NCBI GenBank assembly: GCA_021154945.1
Contig: JAJNQF010000075.1
Coordinates: 1 to 21,344 of the forward strand
From: Sphingomonas sp.
GTDB taxonomy: Bacteria > Pseudomonadota > Alphaproteobacteria > Sphingomonadales > Sphingomonadaceae
DNA: 21,344 nt
Reading direction: 5' to 3'
The translations under genes were made by a program, and so were the position numbers. Under the pieces are notes generated by a model, which was given only the letters and a program-made list of their open reading frames with translations, did no database searches and had not been told where the DNA came from. Positions 16,401 to 21,344 of the stretch are shown here, one piece after another; within the stretch, counting starts at the first letter, position 1, and every line of letters begins with the position of its first letter.

Positions 16401-16759
16401 CGATCGAAGACGAGACGGGAATCGCCAACGGCATCCTGTGGCCCGATCGGTTCGAGCGGCAGCGCCGCACTGTGATGTCCGCGTCGATGATCGGCATGAA
16501 GGGCAGGGTGCAGAAGGAGGGCGAGGTCATCCACGTCATCTGCGACCGGATCATCGACCACGGCGATCTGCTGCACCGGGTCGGCGAGATGTCGTTCCCG
16601 CACCGGACCGGGCGTGGTGACGGCGCGAAGCATGCCGGCTCCCCCGACCGCGGGGACAAGGGCTGGAGCCCAAACCCGCGCAATTCCTACTGGCCGCCCC
16701 ATGCGGACGGCATGGATCCGGAAGCCGTCGTGAAATTCAAATCTCACGACTTCCACTGA
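13496..16759 (+). CDS. dnaE2: DnaE2, error-prone DNA polymerase III alpha homologue
   Basis: A 1087-residue C-family polymerase that copies damaged DNA during SOS-induced mutagenesis. The N-terminal PHP domain (YVELQVLTHFSLLRGASSPE) has lost the metal-binding His-x-His, as usual in DnaE2. Catalytic aspartates are in PDIDVDFEHERR (D373, D375) and KVDVLGLG (D524). Other family signatures include RGSAANSCVCFVLGVTSIDP, MSQHPGGFVLTHDRL, VRPGPIQGDMVHPYLRRR and GSYGFPESHAASFAKISYAS. An OB fold lies near 946-985 (VEVAGIILVRQKPGSAKGVL). It ends KSHDFH, close to the usual SRDFH ending. ATG 13496 is chosen because it overlaps the imuB stop (ATGA) and gives the standard N-terminus. Replicates only in concert with ImuA and ImuB in studied species. 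Confidence 0.97.
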   Translation: MTDYVELQVLTHFSLLRGASSPEELFAAAALLGYPSIGVSDIGTVAGVVRAWEAQKATGVRSIAGTRVNLSCGRQLLLYPTDRPAWSRLTRLLTVGKKRAGKGRCLLHWHDLEPWSEGMIAILLPHEADEDNLAALADLKTLYGRRGYMALFQRRRPDDAVRIDALARQAGGSGVRAVVTGDVLYHAPEARLLQDVVTAVREKCTVDELGYRREVNADRALKSPDEMVRRFKAYPDALRASVDIARLCTFDLGELAYQYPHERLIDGLTAQEALQKLAEDAVDTMFNGAVPAAYTEQIAHEMRLIGELGYAPYFLTVYAIVREARRRGILCQGRGSAANSCVCFVLGVTSIDPIKHELLFERFVSGERREPPDIDVDFEHERREEIIQWIYETYGRNHSALTAVVTRYRARGAVRDVGKALGLPEDLTSSLAGQVWGWSAEGVGEKQVNELNLDIGDRRLRLTLELARKLIGVPRHMSQHPGGFVLTHDRLDDLVPIEPAAMEDRQIIEWDKDDIDALKFMKVDVLGLGMLGCMNRAFNMLEADKGLRVGLADLQDDDPDVYAMISKADTLGTFQIESRAQMSMLPRMKPRRFYDLVIQVAIVRPGPIQGDMVHPYLRRREGLEKPEYPRPELRAVLEKTLGVPLFQEQAMKVAIVGAGFTPAEADQLRRAMATFKFTGGVSHFSEKLIGGMVERGYPREFAERTFRQLEGFGSYGFPESHAASFAKISYASSWMKHHHPDVFCASLMNAQPMGFYAPAQIVRDAREHGVVVRPPCVNASRWDCTLEQYGGRYLAVRLGLRQIRGLSNADGAKIVGARELTAFESVEDVWRRSGVQRAAIEKLADGDAFHSFGADRRQGLWKVRGLGEAPLPLFAAADRADQAVSAEGIEPEVELRPLTDGREVIEDYRALQLSLRAHPLTFVRDELARRGVTKCADLATIRDGRHVEVAGIILVRQKPGSAKGVLFITIEDETGIANGILWPDRFERQRRTVMSASMIGMKGRVQKEGEVIHVICDRIIDHGDLLHRVGEMSFPHRTGRGDGAKHAGSPDRGDKGWSPNPRNSYWPPHADGMDPEAVVKFKSHDFH

Positions 16760-17046
16760 TGGCCAAGCTCGTCCGTCATCAACGCGTTGTCATCGCGCTA
16801 TCGGTGCATATCTTGCGGGGCGGCGTTGCGCGCTGCTCGGACGCGCGCGTCGATGTCGTCGAGATCCGGTTGGCGCTGCGCTGCCTGCTGCCGCACTGCC
16901 CGGAACGCTGGCCACTCGCACTCTACTGGGATGCCGCAGCCCAAGAGAACGAGATCGGCAGGGCACAGGGCGTGACCGCGGCGTTTAACGGGATCGTTCG
17001 CCAGCTGCGGCGCGCCGGCTGTTATGAAGAGGTGTCCGAACCGTGA
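16759..17046 (+). CDS. Hypothetical protein coupled to dnaE2
   Basis: A 95-residue protein. Its ATG shares one base with the dnaE2 stop (TGATG), so it is very probably co-translated. The sequence (MAKLVRHQRVVIALSVHILR, then VDVVEIRLALRCLLPHCPER, WPLALYWDAAAQENEIGRAQ and VTAAFNGIVRQLRRAG) looks like a compact alpha/beta protein, without signal peptide or membrane segment. There are three cysteines but no metal motif. I do not recognise a family. Its position as fourth gene of an SOS-controlled mutasome operon suggests co-expression after DNA damage, and a role near DnaE2 is inference only. Confidence 0.75.
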   Translation: MAKLVRHQRVVIALSVHILRGGVARCSDARVDVVEIRLALRCLLPHCPERWPLALYWDAAAQENEIGRAQGVTAAFNGIVRQLRRAGCYEEVSEP

Positions 17047-17489
17047 GCATGAGATTACCGCGAGCAGCCATTGCTCGCGTTCCCGAAGGCACGCGGATCG
17101 TCAGCGTCGAGCGCATGTCGCGAGCGTTCACCAAATATCATCTGGATGACGGACGCGCGCTGCACCGGTTCAGGATGGAAGAGCCGCACGCCACGCCGCA
17201 TGACCACCCCTGGAGTTTTAACACCGAGATTCTCGATGGCGGATATGTCGAAGAGGTGTTCCACCTGGATCCAAGCGGGGGTTGGCATAGCAAGCTCGTT
17301 CACCGGCTTCCCGGTGAGACCTACCATGTCGACGCTGCGCACATTCACCGCATTGTCGAGCTGCCGACGGGCGAATGCTGGACGCTCGTTCGTGCAGGTC
17401 CCCACACGCGGGAAACCCGGTTCTGGCGTTTCGGAGACGCGGTTCAGTCCCGGGCCTGGCATGAGCGCCGGTGGACGCGCCTAGGATAA
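17043..17489 (+). CDS. Cupin-like protein at the end of the imu operon
   Basis: A 148-residue protein with a cupin-type pattern: MEEPHATPHDHPWSF carries the histidine cluster, followed by EILDGGYVEEVFHLD, LPGETYHVDAAHIHRIVELP, and CWTLVRAGPHTRETRFW. Histidines in PHDHPW and AHIHRI could hold a metal. GTG 17043 is preferred because AAGAGG lies 10 bases upstream and the GTGA overlap with the previous stop fits coupling; ATG 17049 is an alternative. The gene closes the plus-strand operon and ends 33 bases before the convergent SirB1-like gene. Substrate unknown; nothing in the sequence ties it directly to DNA repair. Confidence 0.75.
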   Translation: MSMRLPRAAIARVPEGTRIVSVERMSRAFTKYHLDDGRALHRFRMEEPHATPHDHPWSFNTEILDGGYVEEVFHLDPSGGWHSKLVHRLPGETYHVDAAHIHRIVELPTGECWTLVRAGPHTRETRFWRFGDAVQSRAWHERRWTRLG

Positions 17490-17522
17490 GGCATCACGGC
17501 AAGGGTCGATCCACCGCAATAT

Positions 17523-18332
17523 TCATGACGGCGTTGGCCGGGGAAGGGCATCGAGCGCTGCCGATACCTGCAGGCGTAGATCGTCGTCCCGGGTGATCTC
17601 CAGCATCGCACTGAGGCTGCTGCGTGCGCCGGCCACATCACCAGCGACCAGTTGAAGTCTGGCGCGCTCCCACCAACCATGGGCGTGCGTGGGCGCCACG
17701 ATCGTCATGCGGTCGTACAGTACCAGGGCGCGCGCGGGATCGCCGGCCTGCTCGGCACGGGTCGCCTGGTTGAGCAGCAGGCGGACGAGCGCCGATCGGT
17801 TCGACAGGGGCAGCATCCCGTCGGAAGACCGTGCCTGGCCCGTCATCTGCTCCAACAAGGCTTCCACCTGTTCCGGGGCGACGATGCGACCGTCGTTGAA
17901 GGGATCGATGATCAGCGAATCCGACGCGTCGCCGAGGCGCACCAGGACGTGGCCGGGGGTGTTGAGCGGCATCGCCGACCACCCGAGGCGGCGTGCCATC
18001 GCCACATAGAGGATCGACAGACTGATCGGCAGGCCGAGCCGTCGGTCGACGACGGCGATCAGGTCCGCATTCTGCGGATCGTCGTAGTGTACGCGGTCAC
18101 CGGAGAACCCGAACTCCTCGACCAGCACGCTGCTCAGGGCCCGGGCCTGCTCGACGCTGCTCACCGCGTCGACGTCGGCAGCGCGCAGGGCCATCTCCAT
18201 GTCCGTGAGCTCGTCGACGTATCCGTCGAGATCGATACCGGGATGATCGAGCGTTGCGAGTTCCAGGGCGGCCAGATCGAGCTCGATCTCCCCGTCTTCC
18301 ATCAGCCCGAGATGAAGAATGGTATTGGTCAT
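17523..18332 (-). CDS. SirB1-family transglutaminase-like protein with TPR tail
   Basis: A 269-residue cytoplasmic-looking protein. The middle matches the SirB1 N-terminal (transglutaminase-like) family: ARALSSVLVEEFGFSGDRVH, then DDPQNADLIAVVDRRLGLPI, SLSILYVAMARRLGW and MPLNTPGHVLVRL. The papain-type cysteine is not visible at its usual place, as is common in this family, so enzymatic activity is doubtful. Residues about 185-262 form tetratricopeptide-like helices (NRSALVRLLLNQATRAEQAG, DPARALVLYDRMT, HGWWERARLQLVAGDVAGAR). ATG 18332 lacks a good ribosome site; ATG 18302 is a weaker alternative. It lies 77 bases downstream of the amidotransferase gene on the same strand. The biological role of the family is poorly known. 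Confidence 0.85.
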   Translation of the reverse strand: MTNTILHLGLMEDGEIELDLAALELATLDHPGIDLDGYVDELTDMEMALRAADVDAVSSVEQARALSSVLVEEFGFSGDRVHYDDPQNADLIAVVDRRLGLPISLSILYVAMARRLGWSAMPLNTPGHVLVRLGDASDSLIIDPFNDGRIVAPEQVEALLEQMTGQARSSDGMLPLSNRSALVRLLLNQATRAEQAGDPARALVLYDRMTIVAPTHAHGWWERARLQLVAGDVAGARSSLSAMLEITRDDDLRLQVSAALDALPRPTPS

Positions 18333-18351
18333 GAGCCGTTAGATGGGAGGC

Positions 18352-18376
18352 CGTTCCGAACGTTTCCACCGGAACG
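18352..18376. terminator. Small hairpin between amidotransferase and SirB1-like genes
   Basis: CGTTCCG and CGGAACG are perfect 7-bp arms with an 11-base loop in the 77-base gap. No T-run on the minus strand. It may attenuate read-through or be incidental. Confidence 0.25.
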
Positions 18377-18409
18377 CGAGGACACGAAACGCCGGGTTCC
18401 ATGACGAGG

Positions 18410-19288
18410 TCACGATAGGGGAGCCCCGTCGTGCGGTACGGGCGACGCTGCCTCGTCTTTCGCCAGATGGTTGAGGAAGTTGCGGATCTCGGTCCGCCGG
18501 CGCGCTTCATCGGCAAGCTCGGCGTCGACGCCCAGCATCCACCAGAGGGAGCGACGACCAGGGTCGCGGTGCAGTGCGGTCAGCTGACCTGCACGCGTCT
18601 CCACATCGTCAGGGGACTCGGCCAGACCGGCTTCGACCAGATCGTCCGCCTGGCGCTCGAGCGCGACGGCGATCTCGCCGAGCGCCAGTTCGGGATGATA
18701 CTGGACGCCCCAGAAGACGCCGCGATCGTACCGGATCTCCGCTGCCTGAACGCGCGTCACGGCGTTACCCGCCAGAAGGACGGCCCCGGGCGGTAGCGTC
18801 TCGACTTCGTCGCCATGGATGGCCGCGGCGTCCCAGGTCGGCGGGCGACCCGCCAGCAACGGATGTCGGCGTCCCGCATCGGTCGCTACGATCCGACGGG
18901 CGATCCCGGCTTCCATCCGCTCGGGCATCCTGCGAACCGTGCCGCCCGCAGCCGCGACGGCCACCTGCAGTCCGGCGCATGAGCCGAACGATGGGGTACC
19001 CGACGCAAAGACGGCACGCATGAAATCCAGCTGACGGCGCACCTCGGGCGTGTCGTCGTAGACATGGAGCGGCGAGCCGGTGAGGAACACGGCATCGAAG
19101 TCGCCCAGTTCGCCTATGCTGAGCACGCGTGCATCGTCATCCGCAGGGGCGACGATCGTGATGCGGCTTCCCGGTCGCATCTGCTCGAGCGTCGCGGCGT
19201 ATGTCTCGCCAGAGCTCTTGCCGGCACTTTCGCGTCGCGCCTCACGCTCGTTCTCGGTCTCGCTTTCGGCGATCAGGTAGTGCGGCAA
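18410..19288 (-). CDS. Class I glutamine amidotransferase-like protein
   Basis: A 292-residue protein of the GMP-synthase-type amidotransferase fold, which releases ammonia from glutamine. The nucleophile elbow is SFGSCAGLQVAVAAAGG (C104), and the His-Glu of the triad is in WGVQYHPELALGEIA (H198, E200). FDAVFLTGSPLHVYDD corresponds to the oxyanion-strand region. The N-terminus MPHYLIAESETENEREAR matches stand-alone members. TTG 19288 is chosen because GAGGA lies six bases before it; the frame stays open to 19405, but that extension overlaps the DUF3606 gene and reads as filler. A C-terminal helical extension (about 205-292) includes LHRDPGRRSLWWMLGVDAEL. No synthetase domain is fused, so the acceptor substrate is unknown. 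Confidence 0.9.
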   Translation of the reverse strand: MPHYLIAESETENEREARRESAGKSSGETYAATLEQMRPGSRITIVAPADDDARVLSIGELGDFDAVFLTGSPLHVYDDTPEVRRQLDFMRAVFASGTPSFGSCAGLQVAVAAAGGTVRRMPERMEAGIARRIVATDAGRRHPLLAGRPPTWDAAAIHGDEVETLPPGAVLLAGNAVTRVQAAEIRYDRGVFWGVQYHPELALGEIAVALERQADDLVEAGLAESPDDVETRAGQLTALHRDPGRRSLWWMLGVDAELADEARRRTEIRNFLNHLAKDEAASPVPHDGAPLS

Positions 19289-19294
19289 ATCAGG

Positions 19295-19299
19295 TCCTC
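19295..19299 (-). promoter_or_regulatory. Ribosome binding site deciding a TTG start
   Basis: GAGGA on the minus strand lies six bases before TTG 19288 and selects that codon as the amidotransferase start. Confidence 0.6.
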
Positions 19300-19349
19300 G
19301 GCGAGCGACGTGGTTCTGGTGGCGAGGCGACCTGCGCCGATGCTGGTGT

Positions 19350-19550
19350 TCAGGCCTTGCCTCGCTCACCCTTGAGCCTGCCTGCGGCAGCATCGAGCTT
19401 CTCACGATCGTTGCCGATTTCGGCGATCAAGTCGCGCGCCTGCTGCTGGGTCAACCCGTGCTTTTCGGCGAAATACTCGACCTCATACGTCTCGCTGCCT
19501 GAGACACGGCTGCGATCACGTCCGTCGGTCTTGCTCTTGTCGTCGGCCAT
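19350..19550 (-). CDS. DUF3606-type small protein
   Basis: A 66-residue protein: MADDKSKTDGRDRSRVSGSE, then TYEVEYFAEKHGLTQQQARD, LIAEIGNDREKLDAAAGRLK. This is the standard pattern of DUF3606 proteins of alphaproteobacteria: a short polar start, then a two-helix Y-F-A-x-x-x-G-L-T...A-x-x-L-I motif. GGAG lies about seven bases before ATG 19550. Function unknown; such genes are frequent near general stress genes in sphingomonads. It lies 61 bases upstream of the amidotransferase start on the same strand, so they may be co-transcribed. Confidence 0.85.
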   Translation of the reverse strand: MADDKSKTDGRDRSRVSGSETYEVEYFAEKHGLTQQQARDLIAEIGNDREKLDAAAGRLKGERGKA

Positions 19551-20271
19551 CGTGGTTCTCCGTTCAATTGGAGATCAACGCACCGCTCTTCGACCGTTTC
19601 CGTCGCAATGGCATGATGTGGATCAACGTGCGTTACGTGACACGACCGCATCCGGGGAAAGGGAGGCGAGGCGGCCTCGAAGGGGGGCGACGGCATGACC
19701 GCCGCTTTCCGGTCGGCCCGAACGGATCGTTGCGGACCCGATGCGTTGCGACGTTGCGGCCGGGGCGAACGGCTGGAGCGCCTGCGGTAGGAGGTCAGGC
19801 GCCATGGCCGACGCGTAGCCGGCTGATCCGTGTATGATACCCGATTGCGAGCACGGTACGGTTCCACGCGAGCAAAGCGCGCCACGCCTCCGAGAGCCGG
19901 AGGTGGATACACGAGCTGAACCGCCGTCCGGTCTCCCTGGACGAAGAAGCCCCCGTGGATCCGCTGCGATGATCACCGACGCCCGGTCCACGACGAACCG
20001 GCAGGTACGCGTCTGAGGCTTCTACCCGCTTTGGGGTCACTCTGTTCTGTTAGGGGTGACACGTACGTCACCCTAGGGCGACGTACGTGTCACCCCCCAC
20101 CGGGATCGGCGTGACGTCCGCGTCGGTCCGCGAACCTCCCGTCGAGCATGTCCCGTCCCGCCGCCCGCCACCGCCGCCCGAGGTCTTCACGCGGAGACTC
20201 CGGCCGATTCTCGGGGTGGCCATTCTCGCGCCGTTCCCCGAAGGTGGTCCGCCCCCGAGGAAAGCCCGAGC
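19551..20271. other. Gene-poor stretch with a large perfect inverted repeat
   Basis: About 720 bases without a gene I can support. A minus-strand frame at 19795-20040 contains a protein-like patch (LRLSEAWRALLAWNRTVLAI) but has no ribosome site or known family, so it may be a relic. Other frames are arginine/proline shadows. The main feature is the inverted repeat at 20053-20096. Confidence 0.45.
20053..20096. repeat. Perfect 17-bp inverted repeat with nested palindromes
   Basis: GGGGTGACACGTACGTC and its exact reverse complement (20080-20096) flank a 10-base centre that itself contains the palindrome CCCTAGGG. The left arm also carries the shorter inverted pair GGTGAC...GTCACC and the palindrome ACGTACGT, repeated in the right arm. 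No T-run follows. Symmetry on several scales fits a binding site for dimeric proteins, a recombination or replication site, or an element end rather than a simple terminator. It lies 176 bases before the NYN-domain gene. Confidence 0.8.
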
Positions 20272-21111
20272 ATGGATGTCGAACACCGACCGCAGGCGAC
20301 GCCGGATCGCAGGATCGCGCTTCTGATCGACGCGGACAACGTCTCCCATGCCGCGATCTCCGCCATGCTCGCCGAGCTGTCGCGGTACGGCACGGCCAAC
20401 ATCCGACGGGCGTACGGGGACTGGGGCAGCGGCGGTCTCAAGGGCTGGAGGGACAAGCTGCACGACTTCGCGATCCGGCCCATCCAGCAGTTCAGCTACT
20501 CGGCCGGCAAGAACGCGACCGACATCGCCCTGGTCATCGATGCGATGGAGCTGCTCTACACACAGAAGCCGGATGCATTCTGCATCGCTTCGAGCGACGC
20601 GGACTTCACTCCGCTGGTCATGCAGCTCAAGGCCAACGGCCACGACGTGTACGGCTTCGGGGAGCGCAAGACGCCGTCGCCCTTCGTGAACGCCTGTACG
20701 CGATTCCTCTACCTCGACACGCTGACGGCGACGGATGCCGCCTCCACGGAGGTGAAACCGACGGCCGGACCGAAGTCGCCGCCGGCCGCCGGTCCCGCGA
20801 GATCCGCCGTGCGTGAGAAGGCCTCGGCGCTCTCGCAGGACCCGGGGCTGGTCGCGATACTCCGCGGGGCCGTGGAGGCGGCCGCGCAGGACGACGGATG
20901 GGCGTCGCTCGCCACCGCCGGGAGCGCCGCCAAGCGCCAGGCGTCGATCGATCCGCGCAACTACGGCGTGAAGAACTTTCCGGCCCTCTTCGCGGCGATC
21001 GGCCTGTTCGAAATCTTCAAGGCGGAGAACGGCCAGGGATACGTCGCCGACAAGCGGAACGAGGATCGCACGCCTGCTCCCGCGAGAGCCGTTCCGACGC
21101 CTTCAGGCTGA
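20272..21111 (+). CDS. NYN-domain nuclease-like protein with C-terminal LOTUS/OST-HTH-like domain
   Basis: A 279-residue protein of the LabA/MARF1 type. The N-terminal NYN (PIN-like) domain, about 13-150, has RIALLIDADNVS (D20, D22), RRAYGDWGSG, KNATDIALVIDAMELLY (D84) and FCIASSDADFTPLVMQLKAN (D109, D111), so the acidic metal-binding set appears complete. A proline/alanine linker follows (about 155-188). Residues about 190-262 match the OST-HTH/LOTUS pattern: LVAILRGAVEAAAQDDGWAS, then DPRNYGVKNFPALFAAIGLF and YVADKR. The family is expected to cleave RNA, with the LOTUS part binding RNA or partners. GAGGAAA lies about eight bases before ATG 20272. It stands alone, downstream of the large inverted repeat. 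Confidence 0.9.
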   Translation: MDVEHRPQATPDRRIALLIDADNVSHAAISAMLAELSRYGTANIRRAYGDWGSGGLKGWRDKLHDFAIRPIQQFSYSAGKNATDIALVIDAMELLYTQKPDAFCIASSDADFTPLVMQLKANGHDVYGFGERKTPSPFVNACTRFLYLDTLTATDAASTEVKPTAGPKSPPAAGPARSAVREKASALSQDPGLVAILRGAVEAAAQDDGWASLATAGSAAKRQASIDPRNYGVKNFPALFAAIGLFEIFKAENGQGYVADKRNEDRTPAPARAVPTPSG

Positions 21112-21132
21112 GGGCGCCCGCTGCGGGCCCTC
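21110..21132. terminator. Hairpin at the NYN gene end
   Basis: GAGGGC...GCCCTC, with an alternative inner stem GCCCGC-T-GCGGGC, begins within the NYN stop codon. It lies between that gene and a possible convergent gene. No T-run is present. Confidence 0.35.
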
Positions 21133-21200
21133 TGACCCGGCCCCACGCCGCCCGAACACCGCGTGATAAGATGCCCCTCCCACGACATCGGCACACTTCC

Positions 21201-21344
21201 TCACATGTTCGGCATCGGCGGCGGCCCGCCGGACTTCGGCCCCGGCACCGCGCCGGTCGCTGAGCGTGAATCCGCTACCGCCCTGGTTACAGCGATCCGC
21301 ACGTCGGACGGGAGTTCCGACGCGATGTCGAGCACGGCCTTCTC
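21201..21344 (-). CDS. Possible 3' end of a gene running off the window
   Basis: An open minus-strand frame enters at the window edge and ends with TGA at 21203-21201, giving 47 residues. It begins EKAVLDIASELPSDVRIAVT and ends with a glycine/proline-rich tail (GGPPPMPNM). The helical first part and polar tail look like a natural C-terminus, and convergence with the NYN gene fits. The opposite strand is also open here, so the call is tentative. No family recognised. Confidence 0.35.
   Translation of the reverse strand, partial: EKAVLDIASELPSDVRIAVTRAVADSRSATGAVPGPKSGGPPPMPNM

Noticed and set aside
13703..16756. Long minus-strand frames opposite dnaE2 (up to 657 codons).
   Set aside because: They are mirror frames caused by GC-rich codon bias; the plus strand encodes an unmistakable polymerase.
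18410..19405. Longer amidotransferase start at 19405.
   Set aside because: The extra 39 residues overlap the DUF3606 gene and read as filler, while TTG 19288 has a well-spaced GAGGA and gives a family-like N-terminus.

Overview
The window is high-GC DNA that reads like an alphaproteobacterium of the sphingomonad type. This is inferred from an imuA-imuB-dnaE2 mutagenesis cassette preceded by a GAAC-N7-GAAC box (the alphaproteobacterial LexA operator), a TonB-dependent receptor with an STN domain, a DUF3606-type small protein, and GC-rich codon use. No rRNA, tRNA, CRISPR array or intact insertion sequence was seen.

Layout. Positions 1-900 hold hairpins and a probably broken reading frame. A large TonB-dependent receptor (903-3290, +) is followed by a gene-free stretch with a strong hairpin. 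Next comes a divergent unit. On the minus strand, a small unknown gene and a DnaQ-like exonuclease with altered catalytic residues overlap by ATGA (4857 to 3683). On the plus strand is a cysteine-free ArsR-family repressor (5037-5342). A perfect 18-bp palindrome, the likely operator, lies between them. A 96-residue unknown (5679-5969, +) converges on a zinc-ribbon protein (6916-6146, -). A two-gene plus-strand cassette follows: an uncharacterised coiled-coil protein (7304-8941) and a phospholipase-D-type (HKD) nuclease-like protein (9124-10353), closed by a hairpin. A frameshifted serine-recombinase remnant lies at about 10565-10741.

From 11000 to 17489 is a compact plus-strand operon: SOS box, imuA, imuB, dnaE2, a 95-residue unknown and a cupin-like protein. 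All junctions overlap, so translation is probably coupled. ImuA and ImuB are non-catalytic partners of the DnaE2 translesion polymerase. The last two genes are candidate accessory members. A minus-strand group follows: a SirB1-like protein, a class I glutamine amidotransferase and a DUF3606 protein (19550 down to 17523). A gene-poor stretch carries a perfect 17-bp inverted repeat (20053-20096), then a NYN nuclease-like protein with a C-terminal LOTUS-like domain (20272-21111). The last bases may hold the 3' end of a minus-strand gene.

The flanks (1-10.4 kb and after about 20 kb) use AGG arginine codons visibly more than the imu block, which suggests a mosaic of accessory DNA around a more resident-looking core. 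The best candidates for something undescribed are the coiled-coil/HKD pair, the ArsR-controlled altered exonuclease, and the two small genes coupled to dnaE2.
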